Assembly (NCBI GenBank): GCA_963669155.1
Contig: OZ022587.1
Span: forward strand, 4,422,121-4,486,120
Length of the DNA stretch: 64,000 nucleotides
From: Arbacia lixula
Lineage: Eukaryota; Echinodermata; Echinoidea; Arbacioida; Arbaciidae
Direction of reading: 5' to 3'
Below are positions 37,154 through 43,689 of this stretch, piece by piece. How positions within the stretch are numbered: the first letter of the stretch is position 1; each line of letters opens with the position of its first letter. The notes beneath the pieces are model-generated. The model was given only the letters and a program-made list of their open reading frames with translations. It made no database searches and was not told the origin of the DNA. The position numbers and the translations under genes were made by a program.

Positions 37154-37329
37154 CACTATACAACCGATGCTCTTGGAAACTGTAATAGTAAAATACATGG
37201 ATGTAAAACAATTGCACAGCCATTACCATGATTGCGTTCAATATGTAAAGTCATGAATAAAACAAATTACTTACGAAGTAGTGTTGCGAGAACCAGGGTG
37301 CTTGTAAACATCACCACCCAATCAGCCAT
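10522..37329 (-). CDS. gene A: CCP/C-type lectin/EGF transmembrane receptor (14 coding exons, span includes introns)
   Basis: Hand-assembled from 14 exons totalling 3057 nt (1018 aa plus stop). Order, with rough residues: signal peptide 1-18, CCP1 19-88, CCP2 89-150, CTLD1 151-275, CTLD2 276-415, CCP3 416-477, CCP4 478-538, EGF 539-577, Ser/Thr stalk 578-648, TM 649-675, tail 675-1018. All junctions are GT/AG. Every ectodomain junction is phase 1 and the TM/tail junction is phase 2. The frame closes exactly, which is strong internal evidence. CCP and CTLD modules bind glycans or complement-like proteins; the tail has repeated tyrosine motifs. It should sit in the plasma membrane as a type I recognition receptor. 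The CCP1-CCP2 intron carries a LINE of over 6 kb. I do not recognise an orthologue, and the ligand is unknown. Gene B is a tandem paralogue. Confidence 0.88.
12110..12582 (+). mobile_element. LINE fragment: end of reverse-transcriptase ORF plus 3' end
   Basis: The plus-strand frame 12162-12536 reads like the region after the RT domain of endonuclease-type LINEs: '[17 protein letters not shown]', '[12 protein letters not shown]', '[19 protein letters not shown]'. It is 5'-truncated and ends in a TGATGATGA tail. The same 3' end is present at 9017-9098. It lies in the gene A intron between the tail exon and the TM exon, antisense to the gene. Confidence 0.75.
12667..12745 (-). CDS. gene A exon 13: transmembrane helix
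   Basis: 79 nt, entering at phase 1 (the Gly codon is split across the junction) and leaving at phase 2. It encodes [19 protein letters not shown] followed by TVLFVRRR, one hydrophobic helix with a basic stop-transfer end. The acceptor is 'tttccag' and the donor 'gtaggt'. Confidence 0.88.
13536..13795 (+). mobile_element. tRNA-derived SINE
   Basis: The head contains an A-box-like TGGTGTAGTGGG (13546-13557) and a B-box GGTTCAAGCCC (13590-13600) at tRNA-like spacing, within a short stem (gtgtcatg / catgacac). The body follows with 'gctctccacccagtagtaaa' and 'actggtaggagatgggcggc'. The head lacks a clean cloverleaf, so it is a SINE rather than a working tRNA gene. The 3' limit is approximate. 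Confidence 0.65.
13803..13947. repeat. palindromic MITE (CATTTCATCAAAGGACTTGT ends)
   Basis: 'catttcatcaaaggacttgt' at left is matched in reverse by 'acaagtcctttgatgaaatg' at right. The inner arms 'cggacgttttatccgacaaa' / 'cttgtcggataaaatatccg' also pair. About 145 bp, in an intron of gene A. Confidence 0.8.
14403..14483 (-). CDS. gene A exon 12: Ser/Thr-rich stalk
   Basis: 81 nt, phase 1 to phase 1. It encodes [18 protein letters not shown] and a short continuation, a likely O-glycosylated juxtamembrane stalk. Acceptor 'ctccag', donor 'gtatgt'. Confidence 0.8.
15387..15518 (-). CDS. gene A exon 11: Thr/Pro-rich stalk
   Basis: 132 nt, phase 1 to phase 1. The product is dominated by Thr, Pro and Ser ([18 protein letters not shown] and similar), a mucin-like spacer. 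Acceptor 'ttgtacag', donor 'gttagt'. Gene B has no equivalent of this length. Confidence 0.8.
15519..17269. other. gene A intron 10, no feature seen
   Basis: About 1.75 kb of AT-rich sequence between the EGF and Thr-rich stalk exons. No exon-like open frame with a recognisable domain and no clear repeat was seen. Confidence 0.5.
17270..17386 (-). CDS. gene A exon 10: EGF-like domain
   Basis: 117 nt, phase 1 at both ends. It encodes one EGF module with six cysteines ([12 protein letters not shown], then [14 protein letters not shown]). It lacks the D/N-x-D/N-E/Q calcium signature at its start. The acceptor is 'gcacacag' and the donor 'gtgaga'. The domain is absent from gene B. Confidence 0.88.
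17643..17825 (-). CDS. gene A exon 9: CCP/sushi domain 4
   Basis: 183 nt, phase 1 at both ends. The cysteine framework is [22 protein letters not shown] and [10 protein letters not shown], with the conserved Trp before the last Cys. The ending [12 protein letters not shown] parallels ATWSTPDFTCDG in the matching gene B exon (45497-45673). Confidence 0.9.
18526..18711 (-). CDS. gene A exon 8: CCP/sushi domain 3
   Basis: 186 nt, phase 1 at both ends. Four cysteines in classical CCP spacing: [38 protein letters not shown]. The block DRSTFLDGS is nearly identical to gene B exon 8 (45799-45984), good evidence of duplication. Acceptor 'tttccag', donor 'gtaggt'. Confidence 0.9.
18712..20060. other. 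gene A intron 7, G-rich tract, no gene
   Basis: No supported exon seen. A G-run tract with GGCGGA repeats lies at about 19018-19065 and could form a quadruplex on the plus strand, the strand opposite the gene's mRNA. Confidence 0.45.
20061..20204 (-). CDS. gene A exon 7: CTLD2, C-terminal half (EPN, WND)
   Basis: 144 nt, phase 1 at both ends. It contains [18 protein letters not shown] and [20 protein letters not shown] and WND are the calcium and sugar contacts of C-type lectins, and EPN marks mannose/GlcNAc-type binders in characterised family members. The acceptor is 'atatttcag'. The donor 'gtccga' is weaker than its neighbours but keeps the phase. Confidence 0.87.
20470..20880. repeat. 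diverged MITE family 2 copy
   Basis: Ends 'ccttaaagcgaaagacaacc' and 'caggatggactttccaatt', with 'gaaagaaacataaaagtgaa' and 'gcacgtgacatcacaag' inside. It is an old copy in gene A intron 6. Confidence 0.65.
21871..22146 (-). CDS. gene A exon 6: CTLD2, N-terminal half
   Basis: 276 nt, phase 1 at both ends. It starts ATPCEDTG and holds the lectin opening [23 protein letters not shown] and the WWIAG/WFWIDG core. The matching exon in gene B (46938-47225) shares WWIGG...WFWRDG. Joined with 20061-20204 it makes a complete CTLD. Confidence 0.88.
22200..22560. repeat. intronic block with repeated GAAGGCGA words
   Basis: The words 'gagaaggcgcgaaggcgact', 'aaggcgctttctcgccttct' and 'aagtcgccttctcgccttt' recur in both orientations over about 150 bp. 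This gives local inverted repeats that are GC-rich relative to the intron. Family unknown; no coding evidence. Confidence 0.5.
22755..23125. repeat. GA-rich purine tract
   Basis: Imperfect (GA)n with GATA steps (for example at 22875-22910) on the plus strand, immediately downstream of a gene A exon (donor at 23140). The minus-strand pre-mRNA is a CU-rich tract just after that donor. Confidence 0.85.
23141..23293 (-). CDS. gene A exon 5: CTLD1, C-terminal half (EPN, WND)
   Basis: 153 nt, phase 1 at both ends. It contains [17 protein letters not shown], then [18 protein letters not shown], with both calcium-site motifs intact. Acceptor 'atctaacag', donor 'gtaagt'. Confidence 0.9.
24485..24706 (-). 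CDS. gene A exon 4: CTLD1, N-terminal half
   Basis: 222 nt, phase 1 at both ends. It contains [32 protein letters not shown] and [16 protein letters not shown], the conserved WIG core. Acceptor 'ccattcag', donor 'gtagct'. Joined with 23141-23293 it gives a full CTLD. Confidence 0.9.
24774..25540 (+). mobile_element. degraded CR1/L2-type LINE 3' fragment
   Basis: The plus-strand translation around 24780-25060 reads [47 protein letters not shown] and [12 protein letters not shown]. Further parts in shifted frames include [15 protein letters not shown], and SKLKTHLFN. This is the post-RT region of CR1/L2/Jockey-like LINEs. It is broken by several stops and frame changes, so it is old. It lies in gene A intron 3, antisense to the gene. 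Confidence 0.8.
25994..26179 (-). CDS. gene A exon 3: CCP/sushi domain 2
   Basis: 186 nt, phase 1 at both ends. Four cysteines: [34 protein letters not shown], and FSDPSC. Acceptor 'tcttgtag', donor 'gtatgc'. Confidence 0.9.
26394..26405. repeat. LINE target site duplication, 3' side
   Basis: ATACAATACGAG, identical to 32859-32870 and directly adjoining the poly(A) end of the element. Confidence 0.9.
27259..31040 (-). CDS. LINE ORF2: endonuclease plus reverse transcriptase, one frameshift
   Basis: From the ATG at 31040 the frame runs 1019 codons. Endonuclease residues seen: FNCRG near 8-12, QETH with E38, GGDFN with D140 and N142, LDF with D203, SDH at 226-228. Reverse-transcriptase motifs seen: NNYRPITLL near 536, [10 protein letters not shown] near 571, LLDIEKAFD with D607, and the catalytic FADD at 707-710. 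The frame ends early at 27981. The same protein continues in another frame ([15 protein letters not shown] onward) down to 27259, including [18 protein letters not shown], a Cys/His knuckle. A single indel near 28005-28025 explains this. Confidence 0.9.
31802..32674 (-). CDS. LINE ORF1: L1-type RNA-binding chaperone
   Basis: 290 aa from the ATG that reads [15 protein letters not shown] longer in-frame ATG lies 18 codons upstream. A coiled coil around residues 85-140 ([34 protein letters not shown]) leads into an RRM-like [10 protein letters not shown] and a basic C-terminal domain. This is the usual ORF1 plan of L1/Tx1 LINEs, which coats the element's RNA. The frame is intact. Confidence 0.88.
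   Translation of the reverse strand: MESASPLSKKFKLNDEHVDVAKPLRDSPGSAGDTAVNISSAKRGIRVCSSPTPAPPGELSTSEQAPQWFINFFSDFEERQDARIESILDRKLGDLTSKVTDHEEKIKGLGFEVENLKESLNSLKEENGKLEQKIDDLENRSRRNNLVIFGIQESNKENCKQKVADFLRFANVPEGVIQDIQRCHRTPTYLPQPQGNVNSSRHPRRIHLGFASYTLKENARKACIDKLKMTKSVYMEQKVFVAEDLSHRVLQLRKNKAVSFKRLKDEGKKPFFVFPDKLCYRDADGKLINV
32859..32870. repeat. LINE target site duplication, 5' side
   Basis: ATACAATACGAG, matching 26394-26405, directly beside the 5' end of the element. Confidence 0.9.
33650..33859 (-). CDS. gene A exon 2: CCP/sushi domain 1
   Basis: 210 nt, phase 1 at both ends. It encodes [18 protein letters not shown], then [28 protein letters not shown]. It has two cysteines more than the four-Cys CCP norm, so an extra disulfide is possible. 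Acceptor 'attttcag', donor 'gtaagt'. Confidence 0.85.
33943..34402. repeat. compound foldback repeat in gene A intron 1
   Basis: A long hairpin spans about 33943-34101: 'gatgtcaaaaccatgactat' pairs with 'atagtcatggttttgacatc' around a short loop near 34012-34025. A second pair, 'tagattcttctcatcgattg' (34120-34139) and 'atcagatgagaggaatcta' (about 34373-34391), encloses related 'gggcacag' words. Probably one MITE inside another. Confidence 0.7.
34912..35397. repeat. MITE family 2 copy
   Basis: Ends 'tttaaagtccaatctgaaat' and 'caggg.tgactatccctttaa', interior 'gttacgtcacgtgcgagatg' and 'ctcgcacgtgacatcacata'. Intron 1 of gene A. Confidence 0.8.
35606..36110. repeat. MITE family 2 copy, well preserved
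   Basis: Ends 'aatgggaagttcaccctgaa' and 'ttcagggtgaactttccctt'. The arms match in reverse over roughly 150 bp on each side, including 'gtgacgtcac' and 'catatgggagcgtacctcgc'. Confidence 0.85.
36604..37155. repeat. (TAG)n-type trinucleotide array
   Basis: About 550 bp dominated by TAG/GTA/AGC steps on the plus strand, densest at 36883-37005 and 37119-37152. It lies about 120 bp inside gene A intron 1, next to the first exon. The poly-Leu, poly-Ser and poly-Thr frames across it are repeat artefacts. Confidence 0.9.
37275..37329 (-). CDS. gene A exon 1: start codon and signal peptide
   Basis: The ATG at 37329-37327 gives [18 protein letters not shown], a classical signal peptide, with a phase 1 'gtaagt' donor at 37274. 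It joins exon 2 in frame to read ATLLPLVKSDC. It is chosen as the first exon because nothing in frame extends upstream and the hydrophobic core starts at once. Confidence 0.82.
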
Positions 37330-37902
37330 CTTAACAAGACAGTGTGACGATCCCAGTAAATTGTTACTGTTGTCTACAGACTACGATGATCACTTCCGCC
37401 TCAAACCTGCTACTTGTACTACATTACTTTGCACGGATAGTTCGCAATTGTCTTATTAGATGTTAGACTATGTTGGATGTACGAGCAGCAACAATGCGTA
37501 GCTCTGCCAGTCCGCATAGACCACAGCTTGAGGTATATTCTATATCGGACCGGTGTTAGAAAAATGATAAAGAGTAATGGTGATTGTCGAAATGACTTCC
37601 AACGGTTGACAAAACAAGCTGAAGTCACGACCTCCACAAGGCAGAAGTGGCTTCGAAGTATTGACATAAACCATGTGAGCAAACATACGCCGAGCTCACC
37701 AATTGTTTACTAGTGATCACATTTATATCTGGTTAGCATTGTTGGCGAGGGTTGTCACGTGACATGAGGGGGTGACTTAAATCAGTTTATACGATATCCC
37801 CTCCCTCCTCCATTACACACATACACATACACGTGTACACATACAAAACACACCCACCCGCACTCATACATTCAAAACACACTTATATAGGCAAACAAAA
37901 CA

Positions 37903-37915
37903 TACACACACACAA

Positions 37916-37961
<46 letters not shown>
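37903..37961. repeat. (CA)n microsatellite
   Basis: CA run, nearly perfect over about 45 bp. Confidence 0.9.
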
Positions 37962-37964
<3 letters not shown>

Positions 37965-38989
37965 GAAATATCCCGATGAAAATGCTGTTGATAATTTAAT
38001 AAAACTTAGACGAAAATCAAATCAATATGTAATATGGCTCACACCAGTGCACTGAGCACATTCCCTCTTTTCTAGGAATTTTTACTAAAATATTTTCTCA
38101 TTTGTTTTCAATTTCAAAGCTTTTTACCCCATACAAATCCCCGTCTTTACACACCTCTCCTGTCCAAAAAATTGCTTTCCGTGTGGACTTTAGCAGTGCT
38201 TTCATCATGTACATAGCAAGATAAATGAGAGGTAATCATTTCGGTGTCGCAAGCAGAATAAAACAGGGCTCAAATAAAAAGAAAGAATAAATCCTAAATG
38301 GGTTTGAAAAGTGTGTTTAATGGTGTTGTGTGATTGCTTACGGTGCTCGAAAAAACATGCAGTTTGACCCCAATACCCCAGTGATCCGAGGTAATGTGAT
38401 GTAATGATAGGACTGCACTATCTTTAAAATAGTTAATAAGTTAAGAAACAATTCTTTTTACTTGATAGATCATCCAGCCGCTGAATAAAACGTTGCTACT
38501 TCCTCTTTCTGGTCTCATATTATCATGGGGCATTTTAAAGGTAAGCAAAACAAATCTCATTATGATTTGGTCAAAGTTGTGTCTGTCTTTTTATTTGAAA
38601 TAATTTTCCTCCGTGAATTTTGGCCCAATGTCAAACTATGCTTTTTCAACCATGGTTAAAGTGCTCCCAGATTGTCTGACGGGGGCTTATCATTTTTTTT
38701 TTTATTTTGTATTCATTCTCGCATAATTGAAACTCTGTTAACCTGCAATTTGTAACTCCTTTTCCTTTAAGGCCGATCGTTCCTTCACATCACGGACATG
38801 TACTTGATGCGTATTATGATGTATACATGGAACGTGTATATCTGCTAGTGATCAATAGTTTATTTTTTTTTATATATTCGATTTCTTATTTTAATGGGAT
38901 TTCATTTCATCCGCACATGTCGTCCTTTGCATTTGATATGTTGATAAAAATAATATCGACTTCTTCTTCCAATTGTCTTTTCTCCTCAT

Positions 38990-39285
38990 CCGTCTTTTTC
39001 TCCTTCTTCTTCTTCTTCTTCTTCTACTTCTTCTTTTCTTTCTTCTTTTTCTTCTTCTTCTTCTTCTTCTTCTTCTTTTTCTTCTTCTTCTTTTCTTTTT
39101 TTTTCTTTCTTCTTCTTCTCCTTTCTCTTCTTCTTCTTCTTCTTCTTCTTCTTTTTTTTCTTCTTCTTCTTCTTCTTCTTCTTCTTCTTCTTCTTCTTCT
39201 TCTTCTTCTTCTTCTTCTTCTTCTTCTTCGTCTTCTTCGTCTTCTTCATCTTCTTCTTCTCCTCTTCCTCTACTTCTTCTTTTCG
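38990..39285. repeat. (TTC)n polypyrimidine tract
   Basis: About 300 bp almost purely C and T on the plus strand, mainly TTC with TTTTC breaks. Open frames in it are poly-Ser/Phe/Leu or poly-Glu/Lys artefacts. Confidence 0.92.
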
Positions 39286-39939
39286 GAGAACAAAAAACAT
39301 TACGTTGACCGCCACAATCATGACGTAATCTGAATCTCGGGGGTTTCCCTAGACCGGTCAATATTTACTGGACAGGCTGAATGTCAACCTTTGATCTCTT
39401 AATTCTTACAACCCAGGCACTGATAGGTACAAGTATTTACAGTCATTACAAAGTAGTATCAGTCTACACGCTCGGTAGGCTCATGATAACATGTGATAAG
39501 ACATCAAGTGTTTAGTACTATATTTTAGAAGACAATGGCTTAGCCGAAGTGCATTACCCCAAGTCCATGTTTATTTAGGTGGTCTGTCGCAATCAGTCCT
39601 AGCTCTTCAGATAGACAGAGATTCCCACTTTTTATGTCTTATTCTAAAAGAAGATGAAATGTACATGTGATTTTAGGTTTCATTTAGCCCTTTATTACAT
39701 CAAAATGTCATCATATAGCCATACTAAATATAAAAAAAAAAATGAATTTTCATCTATGACGTCATTAACTTTTTTTTTTTTACTCATTTCAGTGTATCTC
39801 AGTAGTCCTGTATCAATTTTCTTCCAAACTTCAATATGCTGTAGCTGAGATATTTCCATGATTATCATCACGAAATTAAATTATAAATGATGAATGAATA
39901 ATGTTAAGGCAAATAGTCTTTCGCTTATTCAGATTAAAT

Positions 39940-40435
39940 GACACCCCCCCGGGGGGGGGGGGGGGCACTCACATACATTGGTGGTACGGGGACGTGCCGC
40001 TTTGAAGACCCCCTTTTTGAGACCTCGATATCCGTTCTTTAGATCCTCTATATCCTACGCATGGCGAAAATTCCGCGAAAGTTCCGCTCCTTAGCCTCCC
40101 CGCTGTGCCCGTCCCTCCGTTCCCCAGGTCCGCGGCTTGCGTGCAGCTTGCTACGCTTCAACATTAACCCGGCCGCCCGACCCGCCGGCCGAGCGAGCTG
40201 CAAGAAAACCCTGACGTAAACAGTCGCATGTGCAGCGAGGATCGTTCTCTAGACCCCGTTTTTCACAATGCCGGGCGGTATATTTTTAGTTCCTAAGACC
40301 CCACATTTTACGCGGATTTTACCCTTGTAGTCAGTTCCTTAGACCCCCATTTCAGGGTTTCGTGAGGCACACCCCCATCAAAATATAATTTGAGTCCCCC
40401 CCCCCCCCCCCCCCCCCCCCGGGGACAGACCACCT
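39940..40435. repeat. GC-rich repeat bounded by C/G runs
   Basis: Starts with a C-run/G-run (about 39942-39965) followed by 'cactcacatacattggtggt' and ends with a long C-run and 'ggggacagaccacc' (to 40435). The central 40040-40260 is far richer in C+G and CpG than its surroundings. 'ttaggtggtctgtc' at about 39576 is the inverse of 'gacagaccacctaa' at the right end, so the true unit may start there. Probably a non-autonomous element. Confidence 0.5.
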
Positions 40436-40899
40436 AATTCGTTTTTAATAACGAATTGTATTTTTCATTTACTTTTGTTTTTATAGACTGCCTACCATGC
40501 CACCGAATAAACAGAAGTTATAGTCGCACGCATTGCTGTTGTTAAGGTCCGAACCGTGACGTATTTGTACAATGTGCAGTATTTGCATGTGAATTTAAGT
40601 AGAGGTGAATTCAGTACCACAGAACAGGTTTTGTATCACCCTGTTCATTCTTGTTTCCTTTTTGCATGCACGACGAAAGATGACAAATGAAGAGGGCAAG
40701 GAGAGAACAAAGAGGTAGAAGAAAATAAAGAAGAAGACATAACAAATAGAAGACATTAATACTGCGCTGTTCTTTTCAAAGATGTATGCACTGACATGCG
40801 TCAGAACAACGATGGACGTGGGATTTGATATATATATATTTATTAACCCAAATGGAAACAATATATTCACTTTATAAACTTCTTGCCACTCATCACACT

Positions 40900-41340
40900 T
40901 CTGCTCTCTCTGTCTCTGTCTCTACCTCTCTCTCCCTTTCTGTACCTCACTGTTTCTCTCCTTATCTGTCTGTATATCGTTCTCCCCGTCTCTCTCTCCC
41001 TCTCTCTCTCCCTCTCCGTCATGTCCGTATTTCGCCCTCTCTGCCTCTCTCTCTCTCTCTCTCCCTCTCTCTCCCTCCTTCTCTCCGTCTCTCTATCTCT
41101 CTCTCTTTCTCTCCCTGCCTGTCTTTCCCCCCTCTGTATCGCTCTCCCTCTTTTCATTGTTTCTGTCTCTACCTCCCCCCCACTCCCCCCTCCCCCCCCC
41201 CCCTCATCTCTCTCTGTCTCTCTCTAGTCTCTCTCTCTCTCATTCTGGCTATATCTCTACCTCTCTCTCCCTTTCTCTACCTCCCTGTCTCTCTCCCTCT
41301 TTCTTTCTTTCTTTCTCTCTCTCACCTCTCCTTTCAACAC
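40900..41340. repeat. CT-rich imperfect microsatellite
   Basis: Degenerate (CT)n with CCCT and GTCT variants on the plus strand, over 400 bp. Confidence 0.9.
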
Positions 41341-41805
41341 ATAATTCTAATTTTCATGACTTCATGACCACATGACAAATACTACACAATGCATCTCTAT
41401 TTCGTGCTTGGTCCTATATAATTCATTATAACGAATTTGACCATCATTTTTCAGAGCTAATGTGCTCTATTTCAAACATATCTACAAAATGGCTACATGA
41501 ATACAATCACCTCTAAGAATAGGTCATACTGTGTTCGTTTCCATTCATCAGCATGGTCAGTAACTATCAGCATGTATATGTCTCATAAACGTCCCGTTCT
41601 TTACTTTATCCACATCTTATGAGTTTTCTCTCTGTCGTTCAATGCACCCTGTCACAAACTCTAACCACTTCTGTAAAACTTTGTATAGACCCCAAGAATA
41701 ACGAAATTGTTAATCCATTGTGGATTACAAGGGACACGAGTATGACATTCGATTTAACAATTGCATTTAAAACATGCTACTTTACTATGTTTACGCCAAT
41801 TTGTC

Positions 41806-41811
41806 TTTATT
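41806..41811 (-). terminator. possible polyadenylation signal of gene B
   Basis: AATAAA on the minus strand (tttatt on plus), about 440 bp past the gene B stop codon. It is only a motif match. Confidence 0.3.
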
Positions 41812-42251
41812 GGAAAAGAAGGGAATACCGTGCCAAAGGAAACCAATCAAAGGATAACTTTTTCAGGATATAATCAAGCGTGATAATCTGACAACGAAAT
41901 GTGCACCATTTTGAAAGTCAAATACATTATAGGATGAATATATTTAATAGATATACATATCAATTTGATTATAGCGCTATCATTAAATAAATCTGTATAT
42001 ACATGAAATCGTGACGAGCCGAATTTCTAAACATGTGTTGGCTTATTATCTTGTGTCGTTTTTAACATTATTGACCATGGCGTCGGTTAATGATTTGTAC
42101 ATTAATTACAAAGGACATAATTCAACTAGTAGCGAAATATAATTAACCAGCACATTATATTGCTACCAAGAGACCATGACTGCAAACTATAATCCAAGTA
42201 TGAATTGCCGTGCATATGTTGTCCTCATTCTACTGTCAAACACGCGTCAGT

Positions 42252-43689
42252 CTATTCTCGGTCCAGAGTGTGATAGTACGGATCGGACGGAACTATTGTT
42301 TTCAATTCCTTCTGTTTTGGAGCATGGCATAGTCTGCTCTTCTCATTGGTTCTATGATCGTGACGTGATGACACGCCAGACACATCATCATTTTCATTGG
42401 CTCTGGTGGGGTGAGAAAGGACAACGTCTGACTGATCAACATGATCAAGGGAAAAGTAATACGGTCCGGTTGATTCTGGACGATTTGAAAATCTATCGTT
42501 TACACGTGTTTGAAGATTGGAAGTAGTCTCCTGGAGGTGTCCCGGGTCACTGGCAAAGTTACGTCCTGAACAACGGCGGGTGCACATCCGATCGAGGCTA
42601 AAATAGTAGGGACCTGGCGTATCCGGAATGTCATCAAATTCATCAGTTCTTGAGGGGTCTTCGGAGTTGCCACAGGACGACGAAGTGCATTTCGGGAGGG
42701 TGTCATTGACCTTGTCATGGTTTGAAGGACGATTTAGGTCATTGACGCCTTGGTGGGTACCGGATGCAATTGAGGAGGAAGCGTCAAGTAAGTTCGGGAG
42801 AGATGCACTTGAGACATATAGTCTCGTCGATGGCTCGTAAATGCTATTGAAGACTAAATTTGGATCATCCACATAGTCGTACGTGGTTGTTCGATTTCCC
42901 AATGTCCTGGATGGTCTACGAGAGTGTGTTGCTCCACGACGACGGATTTCATCTGGAAGGGATTGTGTAGAGCCGTGTAAAGGTGAAAAGAAAATGTTAG
43001 GGAACTTCATCTTAGGTTTCGGCCTGCCGAGTTCGTTGTTAGACGTTACTGGTGTTGTTCCTAGTGCTGGGCTTATATCTTTGTTACTATTGTCTGTCGT
43101 CACCTCTGGGTCATCGAGATCCTCGTAGTCGTCGTCGTCGTCTGCATATATCGTGCCACGCGTCGGAAATAAGCCGGATACATCCTCATAATCGCCGCAG
43201 GTGTCATGCAGCGGGCAATTCGGCTGTGGAACTGTGTTGAAGACTATCAAGCCGTTCCGCAACTGTCCAACAGTAGTTGGGATCTGAAGAGTACTGCCGT
43301 GGTGGCTTGGCATCGGACTGGTAGCGACAGAGGGCGTGAGACTCGCGTAGGAAGATTGTCCACTTATCTGAACCTCACTAACCTCCAAACTCGCATACCC
43401 TTCGCCATCGATCACCACGTTGGGCGTACCACCCCATGTGTTAGAGCGCCCTCTAACTTCTACATCGCTGTGGATCGGAGATACGTCGAGGACTGACAGC
43501 ATCCGGAGCGCAGGCCCAGGAGGAACGAGGAGTCCACCGCCACTTCCAGCGCGATGGGCAGGGGTCTCGTTCCGCTGTGCTCCCTTCTGGAAATCACTTT
43601 CAAAGAACACGTGGTACTTGTTTTCCACGTAGGCATAGTTAGGTGATTGAATCTCGGGAAGCTTGTGATTCTTCGACTGGCGATATTTC
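42252..43689 (-). CDS. gene B exon 12: cytoplasmic tail with YASL and PYYxxLD motifs, stop
   Basis: 1438 nt from the acceptor beside 43690 to the stop at 42252-42254, encoding residues 592-1070. It begins RKYRQSKNHKLPEIQSPNYA. Tyrosine motifs: YASL at Y690 and Y706 (12 residues between them), GDYEDV at Y759, DDYEDL at Y780, TYDYVDD, and three copies of PYY-(F/H)-(S/T)-L-D at about Y954, Y1003 and Y1064, the last at the extreme C-terminus. The rest is Ser/Pro/Asp-rich and probably disordered. No catalytic domain is seen. Confidence 0.85.

Larger units (their letters stand above)
37330..42251. other. intergenic region between genes A and B
   Basis: No supported gene seen. It holds a (CA)n at 37903-37961, a (TTC)n tract at 38990-39285, a GC-rich repeat at 39940-40435 and a CT-rich tract at 40900-41340. 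It must contain the promoter of gene A (just right of 37329) and the 3' UTR of gene B (left of 42252). A minus-strand AATAAA at 41806-41811 is a possible polyadenylation signal for gene B. Confidence 0.6.

Noticed and set aside
36740-37256. Long open frames of poly-Leu, poly-Thr/Tyr and poly-Ser
   Set aside because: They are translations of the TAG/GTA trinucleotide array in several frames and both strands, with no independent coding sign.
38827-39361. Poly-Phe/Leu, poly-Ser, poly-Glu and poly-Lys frames
   Set aside because: Direct products of the TTC tract; every frame is open because the repeat lacks stops.
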